Assembly: GCF_007747655.1 (NCBI RefSeq)
Contig: NZ_CP036274.1
Span: 4,030,001 to 4,094,000, forward strand
Source of the DNA: Anatilimnocola aggregata
GTDB taxonomy: Bacteria > Planctomycetota > Planctomycetia > Pirellulales > Pirellulaceae
Length of the DNA: 64,000 bases
Reading direction: 5' to 3'
The notes below the pieces were generated by a model. The model was not told where the DNA came from. It ran no database searches and was given only the letters and a program-made list of their open reading frames with translations. The position numbers and the translations under genes were made by a program. This document shows, piece after piece, positions 51,638 through 60,344 of this stretch (position 1 is the first letter of the stretch; each line of letters begins with the position of its first letter).

Positions 51638-53497
51638 ATGACCAACGCACTTCATCTCAGCGACCGAATCACGCTCGTCCCCGTGTTGCACGGCAGTGGC
51701 GACTTTGCGATTGCCGTGCGCCGGCTGATGCTCGAGCAGTCGTTCGATTGCCTGGCAGTGCCGTTGCCGCCGTCGTTTCAGCCCGCGGTTGAGCAAGCAA
51801 TCGGCCAGTTGCCAACACCGACGGCGGTGCTGCAGAAGGAACAAAGCGATTTCTTTTCGGCCGAGCGAAATACGCCGGGCGAACATTCCCGCTGCAGTTA
51901 TGTTCCCATCGATCCTTGCCAGGCGGTGATCGCCGCGCTTCGGTCGGCGATTGCCGAGCACCTGCCGCGGGCCTTTATCGACCTGGAAACGAATCGCTTC
52001 GAACCCCCCACGGCCATACTTCCCGATGCTTATGCTTTGAAAAAAGTAAGCATCGAGCAATTCGCCGCGGCAACCTTGCCGAGTACTCGTCCGCCGCAGA
52101 GTGAGCAGCACCATGCGCGGATCATCCACATGGCTGCGCAGTTGCGAACGCTCGAACTGAAGCGGCAGCGAATTCTAGCCATCTGCTCGCTGACCGATTG
52201 GCCGTGGCTGCGCAATGCCTATCGCGAGAAAACGAAGCTCGTTGCTGAAGACGATGCCGTTTCGGATCCTGAGACCTATGCCATCGATCCCGCGACGCTC
52301 ATTTTCTTACTTGGCGAACTCCCGTTCATCACGCAGTTGTACGAACGGGCGCGCGCGGAGCTCGAAGATGACGAGAATCTTTCCATCGACGGCATAAAGG
52401 AATTGCTGCTCGTTGCGCGGGATCGCTACCGCGCCGATTTCAAGCGGCGAGCCCGCAAGATTACGCCCCATTTGCTGAAGCAGTGCTTGAAGTACCTGCG
52501 TAATTTGTCGCTGGTCGACGGACGGCTGACTCCCGACTTGTACAACCTGATTGTCGCCACGCAACAAACTTGCGGCGATGCCTTTGCGGTGCATGTGGCC
52601 GAAACAGCTCGCGACTATGAACTGGCGAAGTACACCCCGTTCGAAACAATCAAGTGCGGCATCAGCCAGGCGCGTTTGCCGGACAAAGAGATTGTGGAGC
52701 TCGATAATCGCCTGCCCGGCCATCCCATTGTCTGGCGCACGCTGCAACTCACGCGGAAGCCAAAGAAGCCTGAAAAAGAAGAATGGCTGATGCGCTGGAA
52801 TCCCTATTCGCAGTGCAGTTGGCCGCCGGAAGATCAACAGATTGAAACGTTCCGTGCGCACTTGTTCGACCGCGCGAAGGCGGTGATGGGTGCCGATTTA
52901 GCGCGGACGGAGCCGTTTACGACGAGCATTATGGATGGCGTCGACATCCGCGATACGCTGCGGCATTGGTACGAGGAAAAGATCTACGTCAAGATTCTGC
53001 CGCCGAGCCGCGGTCGGCTCGACTGCGTGGTGATGCTCTTCGATGCGCCGGCCGATCCGCGTGACTATCCTTGGCGGGCAACCTGGTTTGCCGAACATCA
53101 AGAGGAATCGACACTCGCCTTCTTTGCCAGTGACTTCAGCCAAGAAATGGTCGGCCCCGGCATCGGCTTGTCGACCTACGGCGGCGCGATGTTCCTGTTT
53201 CCGCCGATTCACATTCCCGATATCTGGACCAACCGTGAGCTCGACTTCACTTCAACGCTGGAGGAGCGACTGCTGGCGGCGGCTTGCCTGCATAGCAGTT
53301 GTCCGCAGATCGCGCTGCTCAGCGCATCGCCACCAGGCGCTGGTTGGCGCAGACTGGCGCAGCGGTTTGGGAAGAAGTTCGTTCACCTCCCACTCAATCA
53401 ATTCAGCGACGCGACGATTCAGCAACTGCGGATGGTACACGTGCTTAATGGCAAGCAAGTTCGCAGCTATGCCGAGCACTTCATTCGCAAAGCTTAG
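51638..53497 (+). CDS. AAA+-associated protein of unknown function, 619 aa
   Basis: A soluble product of 619 residues. The N-terminus (TLVPVLHGSGDFAIAVRRLM, then LAVPLPPSF) resembles the beta-alpha start of EreA/ChaN-like or DUF5682-type domains seen next to MoxR ATPases. The rest is helical (about 150-320), then a mixed region with GPGIGLSTYGGAMFLFPPIH (about 505-524). No VWA motif or known catalytic triad is found. It follows the AAA+ gene after 156 bases containing the palindromic repeat. Probably a partner or target of the ATPase. Confidence 0.7.
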   Translation: MTNALHLSDRITLVPVLHGSGDFAIAVRRLMLEQSFDCLAVPLPPSFQPAVEQAIGQLPTPTAVLQKEQSDFFSAERNTPGEHSRCSYVPIDPCQAVIAALRSAIAEHLPRAFIDLETNRFEPPTAILPDAYALKKVSIEQFAAATLPSTRPPQSEQHHARIIHMAAQLRTLELKRQRILAICSLTDWPWLRNAYREKTKLVAEDDAVSDPETYAIDPATLIFLLGELPFITQLYERARAELEDDENLSIDGIKELLLVARDRYRADFKRRARKITPHLLKQCLKYLRNLSLVDGRLTPDLYNLIVATQQTCGDAFAVHVAETARDYELAKYTPFETIKCGISQARLPDKEIVELDNRLPGHPIVWRTLQLTRKPKKPEKEEWLMRWNPYSQCSWPPEDQQIETFRAHLFDRAKAVMGADLARTEPFTTSIMDGVDIRDTLRHWYEEKIYVKILPPSRGRLDCVVMLFDAPADPRDYPWRATWFAEHQEESTLAFFASDFSQEMVGPGIGLSTYGGAMFLFPPIHIPDIWTNRELDFTSTLEERLLAAACLHSSCPQIALLSASPPGAGWRRLAQRFGKKFVHLPLNQFSDATIQQLRMVHVLNGKQVRSYAEHFIRKA

Positions 53498-53702
53498 CAT
53501 CTAGCGTTTAATAGCTTCTCGATTTGAAAGGCACTGGGTGCCTGGGGTTTGCCGCCTGGAACCCGTTTCGCCTGTGTTCTGCAGGTTGGGTAGAGCCCAC
53601 GCATCGACCGCGGCATACCCCAGAAACGCAAGATCAACGAACTGCAGAACACAGCCACCCAACGAAACCTTCCGGGAAGTTATTAAACGCAAGATGCTTA
53701 GC
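53492..53702. repeat. Fold-back element in a convergent intergenic region
   Basis: The 27-base ends (53492-53518 and 53676-53702) are complementary at 24 of 27 positions. Inside, CTGTGTTCTGCAG (53572-53584) and CTGCAGAACACAG (53642-53654) form a perfect 13-base pair of arms. Between lies GGTTGGGTAGAGCCCACGCA, a stretch resembling a common planctomycete repeat. The left end contains the stop codon of the 619-aa gene. No gene is embedded. Confidence 0.65.
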
Positions 53703-53707
53703 ACGTT

Positions 53708-55123
53708 CTACTTTGGCGGCGGCGCTTGCCAATAAGTGTGCCGCGGCAGCGCAGTGCTGGGAACCTGCACCCACGACAATTCGTCGATGGTCACTGTTGT
53801 TGTGCCGTACCGCTGGCGATAGGGTGCCACGAAGCCAATCGCTTGAATCCCATCACATTTCAGCGGCGATTGAGATTGAAACAGGTTTGCGCAATCACCC
53901 TGACCATAGGCGCAGATGAAGTCGTCGCCAGGCAACACCAGCGAGGTCCATGCTCCCTTGGGTAAGGAGCGGCGAGTGTGATAGAAGGCATAACTTTCCC
54001 CCTTGGTCTGCTGCTGTCCCAAGTAATAGGTGAATGCCAAGGGGGAACTGCGCCACAATTCGGGTGGCTGGAACCTTTGCCAAGGAAAGCGGGCGCTGTT
54101 CCCGGGCAGAGTGACATACACCAGAAAGTCCAGTGCTACCTCGCTCTCTAACCTGTCGTGGTCAAGCTTAAGCGTTAGTTGAAGTGCGTTTGCTTCTTTG
54201 TTGCCGGGGGCATGGATACCCGTGAAGCAGGTCTCTTCGGTACCACGCTGCTGCGAGCGGAGTGAATGCAGGCCAGTATGTCCGACGGCAAGGCGATCCA
54301 ATTTCGGAGGTAGCCAATCTGGTCGCACGGCATAGGCTGGCTTGGTGAAGTCGATCGGATCTTGAAAAAACGTGAAGGCTTGCTGAAGGTCGGTTTCTTT
54401 CTCGAAATCGACAATGGTCGCAACAGGGCGTACCTGGTCGGGAGTGAAAGTCGGAAACGGTTGACCTTCGCCTTTGGTCAACAGTTCGATCTGGTCGATG
54501 AGCAACTCACCGGCCGAGGGCTTGTCGACGTAAAGGTACAGCGGCTCTTGAATCCAGCGGGTGTAATAGATGACCGGGGATTTCTCGCCGAACCGCGCGC
54601 GGCGAAAGTTTCGCCGCAGGTTGTGGTGCAAAGAAAACTCGATGGTCTGCCACTCGTCGCCATCAGCTTTGGAGACTTCGCGCGTGGTGGTCGCGACATC
54701 GCTATGGCCGAAATAAACCGTGGGACTACCGACGGCCAGAGTGAACTTTCCGCGCAGAACTTTCACACGCAGGCGGAGCGCATCAGCTGCGGGTGGCAGG
54801 TAGTCGGGGCCAATGGTCAAAGCTCGATATTCGTCGCGATTGCCCCAGGGAAAATCGGCCCCTATCGTCAGTTTGCATGCCTGCTCTTCTGCAGCCAACA
54901 ATACGATTTCGACCTGACTGTAGTTCGCCGCGTTGGCCTGCGTCGTGGCATTCCACGTGTGATGTTTGAGTGGTTGCAGCGGACCCGGTTGGTCGCGGTC
55001 GAAGTCTCGCAGTACGCTCAGGACCCGCGATGGTTCGGCAGAAAAGGCGACTCCGTTTGTGGCACTAGCGACGAGCAACAAGAGGACCGAGCGCCAAGCG
55101 GCAGAGGCAAAAGCTGAAGGCAT
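53708..55123 (-). CDS. Secreted protein of unknown function, 471 aa
   Basis: The start at ATG 55123 gives a signal peptide (SVLLLLVASATNGVAFSA). An alternative start at 55204 has the better ribosome site (AGGGATG) but a weaker signal. The mature protein is predicted to be mostly beta-strand with Trp/Tyr-rich patches (about 75-200 and 300-460), reminiscent of jelly-roll carbohydrate-binding or lyase domains, but no family motif is clear. It is convergent with the 619-aa gene through the fold-back element. Role unknown; a cell-surface glycan protein is a guess. Confidence 0.62.
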   Translation of the reverse strand: MPSAFASAAWRSVLLLLVASATNGVAFSAEPSRVLSVLRDFDRDQPGPLQPLKHHTWNATTQANAANYSQVEIVLLAAEEQACKLTIGADFPWGNRDEYRALTIGPDYLPPAADALRLRVKVLRGKFTLAVGSPTVYFGHSDVATTTREVSKADGDEWQTIEFSLHHNLRRNFRRARFGEKSPVIYYTRWIQEPLYLYVDKPSAGELLIDQIELLTKGEGQPFPTFTPDQVRPVATIVDFEKETDLQQAFTFFQDPIDFTKPAYAVRPDWLPPKLDRLAVGHTGLHSLRSQQRGTEETCFTGIHAPGNKEANALQLTLKLDHDRLESEVALDFLVYVTLPGNSARFPWQRFQPPELWRSSPLAFTYYLGQQQTKGESYAFYHTRRSLPKGAWTSLVLPGDDFICAYGQGDCANLFQSQSPLKCDGIQAIGFVAPYRQRYGTTTVTIDELSWVQVPSTALPRHTYWQAPPPK

Positions 55124-55383
55124 GAGAGGTTGATAGATGTGCGAGGTGACAGGGGTTAAGCATTCATCGCCGGAGAAGATCGCGACGAATCGGAGCAAAC
55201 TCATTTCAGCATCCCTCAACTGGGATAACAAGTTGCCGCTGCCCACGAAGTGCGAAACCGCCGGCAATTTGTCGCGGCAAGCCATAGTTGCGCGGTGAGG
55301 GGCCAGTTAAGATAAATCGGCTGAGTTAAACTTCTGCTCAGTCGAAGCTAATCCCGGATCGTCGTCCCTCTTCTTCTCGTTCT

Positions 55384-56382
55384 ATGCCTATCAAAGTTGC
55401 CTGTGCGTGCGGTGCTGCGTTTGCGGCGAAAGATGAGTTGGCTGGCCGCACGGTTGCCTGTCCTAAGTGCAAACAGCCGCTAAAAATTCAGGCACCGCAA
55501 GCTGCGCCGGCACCCATTCATTCCAATGCTGGCTTGTTCGACGACATCGGCTTGAAGGCACGCGATTCGAACATCCCCCGCTGCCCGGGCTGCGGAGCGG
55601 ATATGCCTCCGAATGCGGTTCTCTGTGTCAAGTGTGGCTACAACGTCAAGCTTGGCAAGCGGATGCAGACGATCAGCATGTCGGGTGATGCGCCAGCTGC
55701 AGTCGCAGGCGGAGGTCACGGCGCGCACGCCGACGCCACTGCCCAGATCATGGCCAAAGCGGCCAAAGATGCAGAAGACGACGTGCAAGTCGAGATATCG
55801 AAGGGAATGGAAGGGCTGCCACTGCCTGTCTTGCTGGTCGGTCTGGGGGCTTGCATCCTGTTCGCGATCGTCATGTCGCTGATTCCCCAGGCCGTAGCGT
55901 TGTTTGGTACTGGGTATCTACTGCTCACCGTCGCCGGTTTCTTGGGGCTCTTTTGTTGGATTCGAGTCATCGCGGCGAGCGCGACGATTAATCCACTGCT
56001 GGCCGTCGGTGTGTTTTTTGGTGAACTCATACTGTCAATCATTCTCACCGGCCTGTCGTTTCTCCTGAACTATGCGATGGAGAGCGTGATCTTTGGGAGC
56101 TACGTTACCTGCGCAGCTGGATCGGTTTCGCTGGTGGTGGCCATGATGAACTCCGATAAGTGCGGTAGTGTCATTCCGATGATCTGGGGCACGATGGGGC
56201 TGCGGTTCGTTGGTTTGACGCTGATCTTGATCGCCTTGTTGATTGGTGCGGCTGCCGAGAAAGAAGGGGATGCGCGTCCTCAGCAGCAGCGGAGTTCGCC
56301 AACAGAGTTGGCCTGGCAAGTCTGGCCAATTCCGCTCGTGCGCAGTGAACGTTCGTTTGGATCGGTCGCTGCAATCTCGTAG
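55384..56382 (+). CDS. Zinc-ribbon membrane protein
   Basis: A product of 332 residues. Two zinc-ribbon-like modules stand at the N-terminus: C7/C9 with C26/C29 (CPKC) and C67/C70 with C81/C84 (CPGCGADM and CVKC). Each is a four-cysteine site, the first a CxC/CxxC. After a Gly/His/Ala linker, five transmembrane helices fill about 140-295, so the ribbons are cytoplasmic and the protein is inner-membrane. The C-terminal 40 residues are polar. Such architectures are frequent in planctomycetes and poorly studied. No operon partner is clear. Confidence 0.7.
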   Translation: MPIKVACACGAAFAAKDELAGRTVACPKCKQPLKIQAPQAAPAPIHSNAGLFDDIGLKARDSNIPRCPGCGADMPPNAVLCVKCGYNVKLGKRMQTISMSGDAPAAVAGGGHGAHADATAQIMAKAAKDAEDDVQVEISKGMEGLPLPVLLVGLGACILFAIVMSLIPQAVALFGTGYLLLTVAGFLGLFCWIRVIAASATINPLLAVGVFFGELILSIILTGLSFLLNYAMESVIFGSYVTCAAGSVSLVVAMMNSDKCGSVIPMIWGTMGLRFVGLTLILIALLIGAAAEKEGDARPQQQRSSPTELAWQVWPIPLVRSERSFGSVAAIS

Positions 56383-56432
56383 AATCTGCTGCCGCGTTTG
56401 GTCTTCCGTTTCCCTACTCCGAAAGTCGACCC

Positions 56433-57185
56433 ATGTCCACTCACCTGATTGTGCGTGTTGCTGCCGCAATTCTGCTGACCGTCGTCCTCGTCAGTGGCTG
56501 GTCCGGTGCAACTGCCGACGAGCCGAAGGCGGGCGAACAGGTGAAGCAACAGTTCACCACCAAGGATGCCGATGGAAACGAGACGACGCTTCATTACTGG
56601 CTTTATTTGCCGGCCAAGCACGACGGCAAAACGAAGCTGCCGCTGCTGATGTTCTTGCACGGCTCGGGCGAGCGAGGGGACGACTTGGAAGTGGTTAAGA
56701 AGCACGGCCCACCCAAGATTTGCACCACGGAGAAAGATTGGGCTTACATTACCGTTTCGCCTCAATGCCCCAAAGACAAGCGTTGGGATGCCACCACCCT
56801 GGCCAAACTGGTCGACCACGTGGCTGCCCAGCAGCAGGCGGACGAGAAGCGGCTGTACATCACCGGCCTGAGCATGGGTGGCTCGGGAAGCTGGGCCTTA
56901 GCGACGAATTATCCCGATAAGTTTGCTGCGGCGGTCCCCATGTGCGGGCGCGGCGATGCCGCACTCGCGGAAAAACTTATCAAACTGCCGATCTGGGTTT
57001 TTCACGGCGCGAAAGACGTGGGCTCGCCGGTGGCCTTGAGTGAGACAATGGTCGAGGCAATCAAAAAAGCGGGGGGCGAGAAGGTCAAGCTCACGATCGA
57101 CCCCGATGCCGGCCACGACTGCTGGACAACGGCTTACGGTAAGCCCGAGTTGTATCAGTGGTTGCTGGAACAAAAGCGGCCGTAG
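56433..57185 (+). CDS. Secreted phospholipase/carboxylesterase family esterase
   Basis: A product of 250 residues with a signal peptide (about 1-28). The family signature GSGERGDDLEVVKKHGPPK (about 78-94) is typical of planctomycete carboxylesterases of the dienelactone-hydrolase/phospholipase fold. The nucleophile is in GLSMGGSGSW (about 145-154), the acid in VFHGAKDVGSPV and the His in DAGHDCW. The whole triad is intact. Substrates may be polysaccharide ester groups or lipids. The gene is 50 bases after the zinc-ribbon gene and on the same strand, but there is no functional link. Confidence 0.85.
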   Translation: MSTHLIVRVAAAILLTVVLVSGWSGATADEPKAGEQVKQQFTTKDADGNETTLHYWLYLPAKHDGKTKLPLLMFLHGSGERGDDLEVVKKHGPPKICTTEKDWAYITVSPQCPKDKRWDATTLAKLVDHVAAQQQADEKRLYITGLSMGGSGSWALATNYPDKFAAAVPMCGRGDAALAEKLIKLPIWVFHGAKDVGSPVALSETMVEAIKKAGGEKVKLTIDPDAGHDCWTTAYGKPELYQWLLEQKRP

Positions 57186-57382
57186 TGATCGGCCGTTGGA
57201 TTTGCCCAGCTGGCTCCGCGACTTGCCAGCATCAACGCGAATGCATTCAAGGGAAGAGGGGGTGCGTGCCGATTACTCTTTGTTAACCGCCCTGTTTGAT
57301 CCTTCCACTGAGCCCGCAGCACGTTTTGTTCGGCAGTTTTTGATTGCCGTGGTTTGTTATCTCTTTTGTTCGAGTGGAACGG

Positions 57383-57655
57383 ATGCCTGCTTTATATCCC
57401 CCGTCGGTTAGTCTTCCTGGCGCGTCGCTGGCCGCTAATTCCGGCACCGCGATTTCCCTGCTGGCCGCGACCGGCCCCGGCAACATGGCCCCGCACTTTC
57501 GCGTGCAAACGCGCGAAGCCGCCAGTCAGCAGCCCTGGAAACTGGTCGCGAGCTTTAGCGATCTATCGCTGGCGCAAATCTGCCTGGAACGACTCCGCCG
57601 CAGCGGTGCCCCGGCTCGCTTGATTGCCTATCGCCGGGTGCCAACAGCGGCCTAG
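57383..57655 (+). CDS. Small protein of unknown function, 90 aa
   Basis: The ATG at 57383 has a weak ribosome site. A shorter start at 57485 (MAPHFRVQTRE) would remove a Ser/Ala-rich leader. The C-terminal 45 residues, with WKLVASFSDLSLAQICLERL then a Gly/Ala turn and LIAYRRV, resemble DUF2007-like ferredoxin-fold regulators. I call it a real small gene because the coding pattern fits, but confidence is low. Confidence 0.5.
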   Translation: MPALYPPSVSLPGASLAANSGTAISLLAATGPGNMAPHFRVQTREAASQQPWKLVASFSDLSLAQICLERLRRSGAPARLIAYRRVPTAA

Positions 57656-57695
57656 TTGAGCGATCATTCCGATCGGTAACGATGGGGGAGTTCGT

Positions 57696-58241
57696 TTACT
57701 TCGTCAGTTGAATCGCGGGTTGGCCATCAGCCTGCGCAGCTGCCGCGGGAACGTTGCCCGGCCGGTACTTTTCTTTGAGCGTCTTCGTCGAGAACTTCAG
57801 CCAACCGCCGATGAAGACCAGGATCAGGGCGAGCACCAGGTTGATGTTCATGAACATCGCCGCATTGGCTTGCACCTTCTTGGCCAGGTCGGTCTTCCCC
57901 ATCAACAGCGCGGCGATCACGAAAATCGGCAAAGCCAGCACCAGTTTAATCCCGCCGAGCATGCTGTAGCTTCCGCCCCCATGTAAAGCGATGTCGTACC
58001 GCGAAGCGAGTCCCAAATTGGCAATGCCGCTGATGAGTAGCATGCCCGAGGCGATGCCCACGACTTTCGCCCAGCGCGAACGCACACCGGTGTGGACGGC
58101 AGCTCGTTCTGCTTCGCTCAGTCCTTTGACGGTGGGGAACAGAGCGAACCGCATGAAAATGGTGCCACCCATGAGGGCGATCGCGCCCAAGATGTGCAGG
58201 TAGCGAAGGCCGAGGTTCACGAAAAAGAGCGAGTCGTCCAT
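57696..58241 (-). CDS. Integral membrane protein, CopD-like
   Basis: A product of 181 residues with four transmembrane helices (about 10-30, 60-80, 95-115, 130-150). The pattern LRYLHILGAIALMGGTIF is like the first helix of CopD/DUF4149 proteins, where a conserved His in helix 1 binds copper or heme; here H16 is present. The Pro/Ala/Gln-rich C-terminal tail is cytoplasmic or periplasmic. No copper-resistance genes are near. Function is inferred at fold level only. Confidence 0.7.
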   Translation of the reverse strand: MDDSLFFVNLGLRYLHILGAIALMGGTIFMRFALFPTVKGLSEAERAAVHTGVRSRWAKVVGIASGMLLISGIANLGLASRYDIALHGGGSYSMLGGIKLVLALPIFVIAALLMGKTDLAKKVQANAAMFMNINLVLALILVFIGGWLKFSTKTLKEKYRPGNVPAAAAQADGQPAIQLTK

Positions 58242-58859
58242 AGGGTTGATTCAATGCAAAATAGGGCCGGGAAAGTGACTTGCTCAGCGTAGGCGCTCGC
58301 CTGCGGATTGTCCACCCAGAGCCCACGACTACCGTGGCGCCCAGCTTGCTTGGGCAATCACAGATTCCCGCGAACCGCTGGGCCAACTCATCAACAGGGT
58401 GAAGATCGTGCGCGCACGGCGGAAGGGGGTGTTCAATTAAGGAACTCTTATTTGGACAGTAGCATGCGTAACTCTCGGGTTTCCGCGAGATTGGTGTTCA
58501 ATTAAGGGGGTGCAAGTTGAACGTTTAGGATGAAAAAACGAATGGTCAAATCGCACGGCGAAGTGCTGCGACCGTGTCACTCGTGGGCAGCAGTGGCCGG
58601 AGGGAGTTCGAGCGGGAACCGTATGACCGCACGGGGCAATCTACAGGGCGATCTTGAATTAGCCGGCAGGCATTGTCCGAACCCGCAAGCAAGTTCCGCC
58701 CTCTTGTGATATAACTAAGGAGATCGGTAAGGCTTCCGCAGCGGGCTTAGGTTCGGGTTTCACGCCCAGGCCTGGCTAACAAACCGCGTGCTGCCGAGGG
58801 ATGGCAACACGCCGGCGAATAGCCGACTGGTCGTGTTTCTTCCCAGCGGAGGTGCATGT
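58242..58859. other. Intergenic region upstream of HNH endonuclease gene, about 620 bases
   Basis: No supported ORF. It contains two direct copies of GGTGTTCAATTAAGG (58428-58442 and 58493-58507) separated by 50 bases, and a hairpin with arms GCGTG/CACGC and TGCC/GGCA at 58786-58812, 47 bases before the ATG at 58860. It could be a leader or hold an unannotated RNA. GGAGGT lies 7 bases before the HNH start. Confidence 0.5.
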
Positions 58860-59456
58860 ATGTCGACGGCAGTTCTCCAGCGACCGACGCTGGTACTCAA
58901 TCGCAACTGGCAGCCGGTGCGGGTTTCGACCGTGTCGCGTTCCCTCGTGTTGCTCTGGAATGGAACGGCGCGGGTTGTCGATCCGCACGATTTCCAGCAA
59001 TACGACTGGGATGACTGGACGCGGCAAAAGCCGCGCGACGGCGAGCCTTTCATCCAGGCAGTTCATTCGCGAATGCGAGTGCCCGAGGTGCTGTCGCTGG
59101 CAGAGTACGACCGCTTGCCGCAAATGGACGTGGCTTTCAGCCGCCGTAACCTGTTCAAGCGCGATCACTACCAGTGCCAATACTGCGGCATTCAGCCCGG
59201 CGGGGACGATCTGACGATCGACCACGTTACGCCACGTTCGCGCGGCGGTCTAAGCACTTGGGAGAATTGCGTCCTCGCGTGCGTGGAGTGCAATAAGCGG
59301 AAGGCGAACCACTCGTACCAGGAAGTCGGCATGCGTTTGAAGAAGCTGCCGATTCGCCCCAAGTGGAAACCGCTCTACGCAATCTCCAGCGTACCAATCG
59401 CCAGTTGGAGCAAGTTCATCAGCGAAGCCTACTGGAACGTTGAACTTGAACCGTAG
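58860..59456 (+). CDS. HNH endonuclease
   Basis: The ATG at 58860 follows GGAGGT. The frame opens further upstream, at 58788, without a ribosome site. The product has 198 residues. The HNH signature is complete: zinc pair CQYCG (Cys 106/109), catalytic DHVTPRSRGG (Asp121-His122), Asn136 and the second zinc pair CVECNKRK (141/144). Stand-alone HNH_5-type nucleases like this are frequent in planctomycetes. No phage, intron or restriction genes accompany it, so it is probably a DNA repair or orphan nuclease. The N-terminal 80 residues form a helical domain of unknown role. Confidence 0.88.
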   Translation: MSTAVLQRPTLVLNRNWQPVRVSTVSRSLVLLWNGTARVVDPHDFQQYDWDDWTRQKPRDGEPFIQAVHSRMRVPEVLSLAEYDRLPQMDVAFSRRNLFKRDHYQCQYCGIQPGGDDLTIDHVTPRSRGGLSTWENCVLACVECNKRKANHSYQEVGMRLKKLPIRPKWKPLYAISSVPIASWSKFISEAYWNVELEP

Positions 59457-59469
59457 TGAGTGGGACTGC

Positions 59470-59500
59470 GGGCTAGGAACTGGGAGCTAGGGATTTAGGG
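59470..59500 (+). repeat. Low-complexity CTAGGAACTGGG repeat, copy 2
   Basis: GGGCTAGGAACTGGGAGC and following bases resemble the repeat at 21867-21898. They lie just after the HNH stop, in direct orientation. A third, inverted copy is at 60297-60322. Confidence 0.5.
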
Positions 59501-59533
59501 CGAACGAGTCTGATCTCTAGCTTCTTTTGTTTT

Positions 59534-60211
59534 ATGCCGACTGATGCAATGCCGAAAACGCGAACCTTCATCAGCCGCTTTCGGTTTTCACTGAGAGCGT
59601 TCGTTGTGGTCCTGACGCTATTCTCGTTGACAATCGGCTACATCGCCGAACGCTGGCGACGCGTTTCAGCATCCGTCCGTAATATGAAACGCGCACGTGC
59701 CGGAATCCTCTACCGTAATGAGGCCGGGATCGGTTTACTCCATGGCGCGGACTTCGATACGGCGGTAGCGGAAAGTCGGCGATGGCACTTTCTCAGGAAC
59801 TTTACCGACTTTCCCACCGTACTTCGGATCGATAGCGATTGTACGGCTCGGCAGCTAACGGAAATCTTGGAGGAAGGTGCGACGATTGGCACAATTCAAG
59901 AAGTGAGTGTCTGGTGCGACAGTTTTTCAGACTCTCATGCAAAAATATTATGCCGTTATCCTCATCTGCGCAACGTTAGCGCCCATTCCGAGACCCTTAC
60001 ATCGGAGGGCGCGAGGTGCTTACTCACTCACCGCCGTCTAAGGTCTCTCGATCTGATGGGCTGCGTGCGAGTTACCGACTCGATCATTAGCTCGGATTCA
60101 GAAGCAGTCCTTTCACCCTCGATCGCACAACTTGAATTACAGAACACGTTAGTTTCGCAGCCAGTTCAGGATCGGTTGCAAGCTATGGTAACAGCCAACA
60201 ACTCACGTTAG
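59534..60211 (+). CDS. Membrane-anchored protein of unknown function, 225 aa
   Basis: A product of 225 residues with one N-terminal transmembrane helix (about 20-42, RAFVVVLTLFSLTIGYIA) after a basic FRFSLRAF segment, a pattern typical of many planctomycete membrane-anchored proteins. The rest (about 50-225) has leucine-rich-repeat-like spacing, with LRNVSAHSETLTSEGARCLL, RLRSLDLMGC and AQLELQNTLV. It may bind proteins. No enzymatic motif. It lies between the HNH and cydA genes without an obvious operon. Confidence 0.66.
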   Translation: MPTDAMPKTRTFISRFRFSLRAFVVVLTLFSLTIGYIAERWRRVSASVRNMKRARAGILYRNEAGIGLLHGADFDTAVAESRRWHFLRNFTDFPTVLRIDSDCTARQLTEILEEGATIGTIQEVSVWCDSFSDSHAKILCRYPHLRNVSAHSETLTSEGARCLLTHRRLRSLDLMGCVRVTDSIISSDSEAVLSPSIAQLELQNTLVSQPVQDRLQAMVTANNSR

Positions 60212-60296
60212 CGATTGACGTCGTTCGCAATGGTTGAACGCTCAGGTACAATCTTCATTTGACTGCTGTCCTCCGACTCCTGACCTCTGAATTCGT

Positions 60297-60322
60297 CCCC
60301 CTAGTTCCTAGTCCCCAGCCCC
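60297..60322 (-). repeat. Low-complexity CTAGGAACTAGG repeat, copy 3 (inverted)
   Basis: On the minus strand it reads GGGGCTGGGGACTAGGAACT and further, matching the repeats at 21867-21898 and 59470-59500. It lies 23 bases before cydA. It may simply be low-complexity drift. Confidence 0.45.
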
Positions 60323-60344
60323 TTCCTGCCCCCAGACCTCACAC

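Noticed and set aside
58242-58859. RNase P, tmRNA or known riboswitch in the long HNH leader
   Set aside because: I could not find the conserved cores of these RNAs in the sequence, though an uncharacterised RNA remains possible.
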